From Stercoripulliclostridium_A sp963642145 (GTDB taxonomy: Bacteria > Bacillota > Clostridia > Christensenellales > DTU072): 39,968 bases of DNA. The stretch's first letter is position 1. Each line of letters opens with the position of its first letter. The position numbers were made by a program, and so were the translations under genes. The DNA lies in contig CAVIFU010000011.1 of the NCBI GenBank assembly GCA_963642145.1, positions 1 to 39,968 of the forward strand, in the 5' to 3' direction. Positions 34,670-39,968 of the stretch are shown piece after piece. Below the pieces are notes generated by a model. It ran no database searches and had not been told where the DNA came from. It saw only the letters and a program-made list of their open reading frames with translations.

Positions 34670-35182
34670 ATGATATTCAGGATACTCAAAGATTTAGACA
34701 GTCTTCCCGGGGATTTTGCGCTCAGGAGCGAATTCGGCGATACGGTATGCAAGACCGCATATTTGAATTCGGGCTACTACATTTACAACAAGGTAGGCAT
34801 GCAACTTGCCCAGCTTGTGTTCAACGGTAATACGGCGCTCATGTCCGTAGCCGCGCCCACGCCCTCATATCCCGGCGTAATTCGCATGACAATGGTAGGG
34901 AAGGATTCCTTCATATTCGATAACAACATTTTGGAAAAGGGCGACGAAGAGTTCGTCAAGAACGTCAAAGGCAAGCCGGCGCGTAATTTCAGCATTTGGG
35001 GCAAACCCTCTGAGTACGGATACGATATTTATGACGGTTCCGTAATTATTGCCAACGTCATTCCGTATCCTACCGATGACGCCGTATATCAAGTCAGAGT
35101 GCACGAAGACGCCAATATTTTATACGTTCTGATGATTTGTTTGGCGGCGGAGAAGTTGCGTAATTCCGCTAACAAAAAATAA
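34670..35182 (+). CDS. Hypothetical protein, possibly LURP-one-related
   Basis: A 170-residue soluble protein. The pattern of short strands followed by a hydrophobic C-terminal helix (VRVHEDANILYVLMICLAAEKLRN) resembles the LURP-one/tubby-like beta-barrel with its buried helix, and the middle YDIYDGSVIIANV fits the repeated strand motif. The match is by eye and not secure. RBS is AGAGGTG. It is monocistronic between its own promoter and a strong shared terminator. Confidence 0.72.
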   Translation: MIFRILKDLDSLPGDFALRSEFGDTVCKTAYLNSGYYIYNKVGMQLAQLVFNGNTALMSVAAPTPSYPGVIRMTMVGKDSFIFDNNILEKGDEEFVKNVKGKPARNFSIWGKPSEYGYDIYDGSVIIANVIPYPTDDAVYQVRVHEDANILYVLMICLAAEKLRNSANKK

Positions 35183-35202
35183 CATTACCGCAAGATAAAA
35201 TT

Positions 35203-35235
35203 ATAGGCTGTTAAATTTCTTAACAGCCTATTTTT
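35203..35235. terminator. Bidirectional terminator
   Basis: A perfect 12-base-pair stem (35203-35214 with 35220-35231), loop ATTTC, T-tract to 35235. It separates the convergent genes ending at 35182 and 35264. Confidence 0.88.
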
Positions 35236-35263
35236 GTGTAACTAAGTTATGCCGTAGCGCGAG

Positions 35264-36079
35264 CTAATCTCTTGAAGACGAAGAGGATGAGCCTTGTATG
35301 CTTGCAACGATTTGCAGCACTCTGTAAATGAGTTCCAACAGAGCCATAACCATATCGTTTACGTATTCGATGTTGTACAGGCGGTAGAGTTTTTTGCAGG
35401 ATTCGGCTTCATCCGCGGTAGCCAAGCCTTCCGCACGCATAATGCGCAGGGCGCGTTTTTGCGCTTTCTTTTCCGTTTTGAGTACGGCGAGGGACATAAT
35501 AAAGGATATCACGTAGAAGACCAAGCCCAGTATACTCAGTATAACGGTGCAGGTACCGCTTTCGGACTTAAATATAAACAAATCGAGCAATACGCCGATT
35601 ATCACAAGCGGTACGAACGCAAGCGGTCCGAAGTAGATCATGGGAGTCAGCTTTACGCGAGTTCTCATATCGGGATCGCCTTCCTGATCGAGGATGGCGA
35701 GGGCGGACTTTTGCGTAGCCATTGCAAGGGACGTAATGCTGGCTTTCTTCCAAGTGAGTCTTCTGAGTCGGACCTTGCGGAAGTAATGGCTATAACTGTT
35801 GCCGAACAGCACGGAACCGTTTTTGGATACTTTTATATCGCTCAAACCGTGCCTGTCGAGTATGCCTCTTGCGATATACTCACCGGTCAAGCCGACGCTG
35901 TTTTGTCTGCGGTTATACTTCCAATAGGCGATTGCGAGCAATATAGAAACGACAAACGACACTACCGACAATATGCAAATAAGACCGACGACAAGGATCA
36001 TTGCAATGACGACGCCATCCGAAACGCCGTTCAACGCGCCGTCCGAAGAGTTGCGGACAATTTCCAATATTTCGTTCAT
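35264..36079 (-). CDS. YugP-family membrane protein lacking the HExxH protease motif
   Basis: A 271-residue membrane protein resembling zinc metallopeptidase YugP (Zn_peptidase_2). An N-terminal helix pair (about 22-53), the family block NSVGLTGEYIARGILDRHGLSDIKV (60-84), two central helices (about 148-170 and 177-200) and the C-terminal block KKAQKRALRIMRAEGLATAD through NIEYVNDMVMALLELIYRVL all line up with the family. Where YugP has the SIAALGVAAHEVGHA stretch this protein reads SITSLAMATQKSALA (114-128), so HEVGH has become QKSAL (123-127). It cannot bind zinc in the usual way and is probably a pseudoenzyme. Start ATG 36079 has GGAGG 5 bases upstream; a TTG further up lacks one. Confidence 0.8.
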   Translation of the reverse strand: MNEILEIVRNSSDGALNGVSDGVVIAMILVVGLICILSVVSFVVSILLAIAYWKYNRRQNSVGLTGEYIARGILDRHGLSDIKVSKNGSVLFGNSYSHYFRKVRLRRLTWKKASITSLAMATQKSALAILDQEGDPDMRTRVKLTPMIYFGPLAFVPLVIIGVLLDLFIFKSESGTCTVILSILGLVFYVISFIMSLAVLKTEKKAQKRALRIMRAEGLATADEAESCKKLYRLYNIEYVNDMVMALLELIYRVLQIVASIQGSSSSSSRD

Positions 36080-36120
36080 ACTAACCTCCGAGATAGATTT
36101 AGCCAAAGGCTTCTAATTAG

Positions 36121-36126
36121 ATTATA
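36121..36126 (-). promoter_or_regulatory. Possible -10 for the YugP-like gene
   Basis: Minus strand TATAAT at 36126-36121, about 40 bases before the start codon. The best -35 at 16 bases (TGCATT) is weak. Confidence 0.35.
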
Positions 36127-36221
36127 CAGTAAACAAGAGCGAAATGCACTAACTTTTTTATAATTTAATGATATAAGCGAAAAAACTCTCTTTCGAGGGC
36201 TACGAGCGCGATATTTCCACC

Positions 36222-36250
36222 TTTACAAAATCGGACTGCGGTTATATAAT
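36222..36250 (+). promoter_or_regulatory. Promoter for the 36294 operon
   Basis: TTTACA (36222-36227), 17-base spacer, TATAAT (36245-36250), 43 bases before the start codon, which has AGAGGTG as RBS. Confidence 0.7.
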
Positions 36251-36293
36251 AGTAATAAGAATACGGCGCGATTAGCGTCAGAGAGGTGTTTGT

Positions 36294-36698
36294 ATGGATA
36301 ATATCGAAATCGTAAATGATTTTTTGAAGAAAGCCGGTACATATTATTTAGCTACGGTAGACGGACAATCTCCGCGCGTAAGACCGTTTGGTACAGTCAA
36401 CGTGTTCGAGCATAGGTTATATGTGCAAACGGGCAAGTGCAAGGACGTAGCCAAACAGCTTGCGCACAATGCCAATGCCGAGATCTGCGCGATGAAAGGC
36501 GATTCGGAGTGGATAAGGATATCCGGCGTATTGGTTGAGGACGACAGGCGTGAAGCGCGCAAATCGATGTTGGACGCCTACCCGGAACTTAGGGCGATGT
36601 ATAACGAGGACGACGGCAACACGGAAGTATTGTATTTCAAAGACGCCGTAGCCACGATATATTCATTTACGTCCGCACCGCTTGTGATGAAGTTTTAG
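36294..36698 (+). CDS. Pyridoxamine-5'-phosphate-oxidase-fold flavin-binding protein
   Basis: A 134-residue protein of the PNPOx-like split-barrel family. Family features: FLKKAGTYYLATVDGQSPRVRPFGTVNVFEHRLYVQTGKCKDVAKQL, then NAEICAMKGDSEWIRISGVLVEDDR, then AVATIYSFTS. Such small members bind FMN or F420 and act as reductases or flavin carriers; true pyridoxine oxidase is larger. Substrate not determined. First gene of a run of four; its stop is 4 bases before the metallophosphoesterase start. Confidence 0.9.
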   Translation: MDNIEIVNDFLKKAGTYYLATVDGQSPRVRPFGTVNVFEHRLYVQTGKCKDVAKQLAHNANAEICAMKGDSEWIRISGVLVEDDRREARKSMLDAYPELRAMYNEDDGNTEVLYFKDAVATIYSFTSAPLVMKF

Positions 36699-36702
36699 AA
36701 AC

Positions 36703-37854
36703 ATGAAAAGTATATCCGCAAAAGGAAAGAAGATAATGATAATAGTTGCCGTATGTCTGCTTGTCGGCGCGATAGTTGCGCTTACCGTTGTATTCGGCGG
36801 TACCGCCATATCCCAAAAGACGTTATACAAGACCGCACTCGATTGCGATGCCGTACGGTATGCGGACAGAATTACGCCGGTATTTGAAGAAGACGGCAGT
36901 ATAAGCATAACCACGGATCGCGACTTGCGCATATTGCATCTTACGGACGTACACATAGGCGGCGGCGTAGGCACTGCAATCAGGGACGAAAAGTCCGTCA
37001 AAGCCGTGCAAACAATGGTTAGCGAAACCAAACCGGACCTTGTGATAGTTACGGGCGATTTGGCGGAAGCCAACGATAGGGCATGCAATCGCGACAACGG
37101 ATACGTTTACGAGTTGTTTGCGGATATGATGGATAAGCTCGGCGTATACTGGACAGTTGCTTTCGGCAATCACGATTCCGAGAAGAATAACACCAAAACG
37201 CGCGCGGAACTTTCCGCCATACTTACCGGCGGCAAGTACAAGTATTGCATATTCCGCGACGAAGACGGCGACGTCTACGGGCATGGCAACACTTTTATCA
37301 ATATCAAGAACGGTTACGGCTTGATCAAGCGCAGTATAATCGTCATGGACAGTAACGACTACATGGAAGGCGGTTACGACATGATTCACGACGATCAAGT
37401 GGAGTGGTATTCGAGGGGCTTAGACAAAGTCAACGCGTATAACAAAGCGTTGCTCGATACCATAGCGGACGGCGATATAGACAAGGAGAAATACGGAAAC
37501 GTCAAGTCCCTATTGTTTTTCCACATACCGCTGACCGAGTACAAGTACGCAATAGACGAGTACACTCAAGCCGGCAACAAGAGCACCGCCGACGTAGAGT
37601 ATCTGTACGGCGAGTTTAACGAAAAAGTTTGTCCGCCTGCCGAGCACGGCAAGATGTTTGCCAAGATACAAGAGAAGGGCAGTACGGAAGCGATGTTTGT
37701 CGGGCATGACCACACCAACGACATCGTACTCAAATACAAAGGAATAACGCTTGCGTACACGCACAGCACCAAGAAAGTAGGCAGCAAGTCCGGCGGAACG
37801 GTGGTTATAGTCAAGAGTAACGGCGAGTACGAGCACAGCCCGTACAGTTTGTAG
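36703..37854 (+). CDS. Membrane-anchored calcineurin-like metallophosphoesterase
   Basis: A 383-residue protein with an N-terminal signal anchor (basic KGKK then helix 12-34) and an extracytoplasmic binuclear metallophosphoesterase domain. Motifs in order: HLTDVHIGG (near 80), VTGDLAEAND (near 112), AFGNHDSEKN (near 150), LLFFHIPL (near 270) and FVGHDHTND (near 330). A signal-peptidase site is not obvious. Substrate could be a phosphodiester or phosphomonoester of envelope or nutrient origin. RBS before 36703 is weak; an internal ATG at 36736 follows AAAGGA but would drop the positive charges before the helix. Confidence 0.9.
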   Translation: MKSISAKGKKIMIIVAVCLLVGAIVALTVVFGGTAISQKTLYKTALDCDAVRYADRITPVFEEDGSISITTDRDLRILHLTDVHIGGGVGTAIRDEKSVKAVQTMVSETKPDLVIVTGDLAEANDRACNRDNGYVYELFADMMDKLGVYWTVAFGNHDSEKNNTKTRAELSAILTGGKYKYCIFRDEDGDVYGHGNTFINIKNGYGLIKRSIIVMDSNDYMEGGYDMIHDDQVEWYSRGLDKVNAYNKALLDTIADGDIDKEKYGNVKSLLFFHIPLTEYKYAIDEYTQAGNKSTADVEYLYGEFNEKVCPPAEHGKMFAKIQEKGSTEAMFVGHDHTNDIVLKYKGITLAYTHSTKKVGSKSGGTVVIVKSNGEYEHSPYSL

Positions 37855-37871
37855 GGCAAAAGGAGTATTAT

Positions 37872-39284
37872 ATGGAAAAGACCAAAAAAGCCATGAGCAA
37901 CGTCAAATTTTGGATATTGCTTTGGGGGCTCGGCATGGCGGGTCAGCTCTGCTGGAACATAGAGAACCAATGGTTTTCCAATTTCGTTTACGCCAAAATC
38001 GCGCCTTGGCCGGAGATCGTTACGGCGATGGTCGCCATATCCGCGTTCGCAACGACGTTCTCGACGTTCTTTTTCGGCACGCTGTCGGATAGAATAGGAT
38101 CGCGTCGCAAACTACTGTGGATAGGCTACATATTGTGGGGCGTATTCACCATAATATACGGGCTTACGGAGTTCATGAAAAAGGACGGCAATCGCAGTAG
38201 CGTCGTAGTGGCGGCGGTGTTTGTCGTAATATTCGACGCCGTCATGAGCTTTTTCGGGTCGATGGGCAACGATTCCGGATTCAACGCGTGGGCCAACGAC
38301 ATGATGACGGATCGCAACCGCGGACAGATCGGCGCGGCGATAGCCACGCAACCGGTAATCTGCACGATACTCGGGACCGTCATCGGCGGCATGATTGTCG
38401 GTACCGACAATAACTATATGCTGCTGTTTATAGTATTCGGAGCTTTCGTTATAATAGTAGGCGTGCTTGCTTTGATATTCATGCAGGACAGCCCGGACTT
38501 GAAGCCGGTAGTCAAAGGCACGTTTTGGCAACAATTCGCAAGCGTATTTAATTTCAAAAAGTTTTTCAAAATGAAAGAGCTTGTATTTGTCAATCTTGCC
38601 GTAGCCGTATACTTTATAGGCTTCAACTGCTACTTCTCATACATGGGCATATACATGATCAACTATCTCGGCTTTACCGCCGACATGATGGGCTATATCG
38701 AGGGTATAGGGCTTGTTCTTGCCATGGCGCTTGCCATACCGGCAACGATGCTCATTAACAAAAACAAGTCGCCGTTACTTTCTTATCTGTCCATAGTATC
38801 GTCCGTGATAGGGTGCCTTGTGATATACTTTTTTGTTGACAAAGACAACGTCAACGTCAATTCCGTATGGAATCCGATTATGCTTATAGGTATTTTCCTT
38901 GTGGGGGCCGGGTACGTGGTAATACTGCAAACGACAACCGTATGGGCTAAACAACTTTATCCCAAGGACAGCCACGGACAGTTCGAGGGTATCAGAATAC
39001 TGTTCTTTGTACTGTTACCCATGATAGCGGGACCGGTTATTGCCAATCCGCTCATCAAGAAATTCGGATTCGAGTACGTAGAGCACTACGCCACCGGCGA
39101 CGTCAGCGGTTACGCGCCAAACGGCGTGATATTCCTTGCCGGCGCGATATGCACCGCGTTCAGCGTAATACCCGTCATATTCGCTTCCAAAGAGTACAAC
39201 AAACGCATCAAACTTACATCTGCCGTCGGTAGCGCGGAATCCACAGAATCTACCGATACGGAAGAGCAAAATAACATCGAATAG
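37872..39284 (+). CDS. Major facilitator superfamily transporter
   Basis: A 470-residue polytopic membrane protein with about 12 predicted helices. The MFS loop 2-3 motif is FFFGTLSDRIGSRRKLLW (near 58-75), and NAWANDMMTDRNRGQIGA (near 140-157) lies in the 4-5 loop. The charged central loop falls at about 210-235. The N-terminal WNIENQWFSNFVY region resembles the GPH/SLC45-like sugar-transport branch but substrate is uncertain. RBS AAAGGAG. It lies 17 bases after the metallophosphoesterase gene, so the esterase may release a product that this transporter imports. Confidence 0.9.
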   Translation: MEKTKKAMSNVKFWILLWGLGMAGQLCWNIENQWFSNFVYAKIAPWPEIVTAMVAISAFATTFSTFFFGTLSDRIGSRRKLLWIGYILWGVFTIIYGLTEFMKKDGNRSSVVVAAVFVVIFDAVMSFFGSMGNDSGFNAWANDMMTDRNRGQIGAAIATQPVICTILGTVIGGMIVGTDNNYMLLFIVFGAFVIIVGVLALIFMQDSPDLKPVVKGTFWQQFASVFNFKKFFKMKELVFVNLAVAVYFIGFNCYFSYMGIYMINYLGFTADMMGYIEGIGLVLAMALAIPATMLINKNKSPLLSYLSIVSSVIGCLVIYFFVDKDNVNVNSVWNPIMLIGIFLVGAGYVVILQTTTVWAKQLYPKDSHGQFEGIRILFFVLLPMIAGPVIANPLIKKFGFEYVEHYATGDVSGYAPNGVIFLAGAICTAFSVIPVIFASKEYNKRIKLTSAVGSAESTESTDTEEQNNIE

Positions 39285-39292
39285 GAGTATAT

Positions 39293-39718
39293 ATGAAGTT
39301 AGAAGATTTCAAAAAAGCAAAAATAGTAGCCATGAAGGCTAAGGACGCGCAAGCGGTAATCGCGCTCAACGTTCTGATCAACAAAATCATGCTCCGCACC
39401 ATCGAGAAGCGCGCGGAGGGCACCGAGGTTACGGAAGCGGACATAGTTTCCCTTATCCAAAAGACCGAGAAAGAACTCGTCGAGGAATGCGAAGCGTTCG
39501 AGAAAGCCGGTCGCGCCGAAAACGTCGAGGCGCTTAAAAAGCAAATCGAAACCATCCGTTCCTACCTTCCCAAAATGATGAGCAAAGACGAAATTCTTGC
39601 CGTCATCGAAACTCTTCCCGACAAATCCGTCCCCGCCGTCATGCGTTATTTCAAAGAGAATTATGCAGGCAAGTGTGAGATGAGGGCTGTTAGTGAAGCC
39701 TTACGCTCTGCCAAGTAA
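39293..39718 (+). CDS. GatB/YqeY domain-containing protein
   Basis: A 141-residue YqeY-like protein, the stand-alone version of the tRNA-binding tail domain of GatB. Sequence shows the helical N-terminal part (LEDFKKAKIVAMKAKDAQAV ... VLINKIMLRTIEKR), the IQKTEKELVEECEAFEKAGR linker and the small C-terminal domain (LPKMMSKDEILAVIE). Length is typical (about 145-150). Its role is unproven, probably tRNA-related. RBS AGGAG 8 bases upstream. Last gene before the repeat cluster. Confidence 0.88.
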   Translation: MKLEDFKKAKIVAMKAKDAQAVIALNVLINKIMLRTIEKRAEGTEVTEADIVSLIQKTEKELVEECEAFEKAGRAENVEALKKQIETIRSYLPKMMSKDEILAVIETLPDKSVPAVMRYFKENYAGKCEMRAVSEALRSAK

Positions 39719-39745
39719 AGAGTTTATAGTACACTCTTAAATTTA

Positions 39746-39868
39746 CGAACCGCATATAGCACGCATAGCACGAATTACGTGCTCCTCGGACTCGGTCATT
39801 TACGTTTCAGTAAAATCCCGTCGTCCTCGTCACCTGTTATCCGTGCTATACGCACTCTAAGCGGTTCG
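39746..39868. repeat. Large imperfect inverted repeat
   Basis: The 26-base arms 39746-39771 and 39843-39868 pair at 21 of 26 positions, several of the rest being G-U capable. A smaller hairpin AGCACG-aatta-CGTGCT (39767-39783) and TTTAC-gttt-ca-GTAAA lie inside. It could be a structured RNA or a small non-autonomous element. Confidence 0.5.
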
Positions 39869-39947
39869 GCTTCGAATAGCTTTACCCTTTAACATACTTG
39901 TGGGACATAGCTCACTATAAGCAGTTCGGCTCTGTAAGACTTTACGG
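39853..39947. repeat. Direct repeat with 60-base period
   Basis: Segments 39853-39887 and 39913-39947 match at about 27 of 35 positions and start exactly 60 bases apart. Both contain TAAGC-(G/A)-GTTCGGCT and CTTTAC. The complement of the TAAGCGGTTCG core also occurs at 39746-39759. Confidence 0.6.
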
Positions 39948-39956
39948 AGCCGATTT
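39925..39956. repeat. Dispersed hairpin repeat, right copy
   Basis: Exact reverse complement of 1-32. On the plus strand it forms the GGCTC-x-GTAA / TTAC-x-GAGCC hairpin and is followed by ATTTACTTTTG, so it may terminate transcription coming from the yqeY-like gene. Confidence 0.75.
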
Positions 39957-39968
39957 ACTTTTGTTCAA

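Noticed and set aside
35294..36163. 289-codon plus-strand frame opposite the YugP-like gene
   Set aside because: The minus-strand product matches a known family along its length and has a GGAGG start; the plus-strand product is rich in His, Gln and Tyr and has no motif.
39719..39968. Possible tRNA or CRISPR array because of repeated stems
   Set aside because: No T-loop GTTCAAATC-type core with acceptor stem and CCA context, and the repeats are too few and too divergent with no uniform spacers; not a CRISPR array.

Overview
The window reads as a gene-dense stretch of chromosome from a strictly anaerobic, fermentative bacterium, most likely a member of the Clostridia (Bacillota). The support is [FeFe]-hydrogenase-type genes, a bifunctional AdhE, a type III glutamine synthetase, a SpoIIE-type PP2C phosphatase, strong AGGAG-type ribosome binding sites and sigma-A-like promoters with 17-base spacers. 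No rRNA, tRNA, CRISPR array, phage gene or transposase is visible. The placement below phylum is inference. The two window ends carry the same 32-base hairpin in opposite orientation, so this may be a contig that stopped at a dispersed repeat.

Layout. 102-2920 (minus): potassium uptake genes trkH and trkA. 3162-12010 (plus): an eleven-gene run with almost no gaps: aroB and aroQ (shikimate pathway), a WYL regulator, a low-molecular-weight phosphatase, a small membrane protein, a MacA/ABC/MacB-like exporter, a NYN-LOTUS RNA-binding protein, a DUF296 protein and a DUF218 protein. 12139-13315: a small unknown gene and a LysR regulator with their own promoter. 13463-21793: a fermentation and hydrogen block: adhE, an APH-like kinase, two small [2Fe-2S] thioredoxin-like ferredoxins, a PAS-containing sensory [FeFe]-hydrogenase homologue, a SpoIIE-like phosphatase and a second [FeFe]-hydrogenase homologue, closed by a strong bidirectional terminator. 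21873-24744 (minus): a glycerophosphodiesterase and a type III glutamine synthetase.

25355-30300: an archaeal-type (type II) glyceraldehyde-3-phosphate dehydrogenase overlapping an archaeal-type phosphoglycerate kinase, then two flavoprotein oxidoreductases, all behind a consensus promoter and a structured leader of about 140 nt. 30406-31392: a second phosphotransferase. 31638-34510: two tandem paralogous membrane proteins of unknown function behind a perfect consensus promoter. 34670-35182: a LURP-one-like protein. 35264-36079 (minus): a YugP-family membrane protein that has lost the metalloprotease HExxH motif. 36294-39718: a pyridoxamine-phosphate-oxidase-fold protein, a metallophosphoesterase, an MFS transporter and a YqeY-like protein. 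39719-39968 is a noncoding cluster of repeats.

How it fits together. AdhE and the hydrogenase genes are the two electron sinks of a fermenter (ethanol and H2). Their head-to-tail arrangement with no convincing internal terminator suggests joint control, possibly through the promoter-proximal inverted repeat at 13358-13409 and the upstream LysR protein. The PAS hydrogenase plus PP2C phosphatase resembles a redox or H2-sensing signalling unit. The archaeal-type GAPDH/PGK pair supplies the oxidation and substrate-level phosphorylation steps of lower glycolysis. The least explained items are the tandem membrane-protein pair, the dead YugP paralogue, the GAPDH leader and the terminal repeats.
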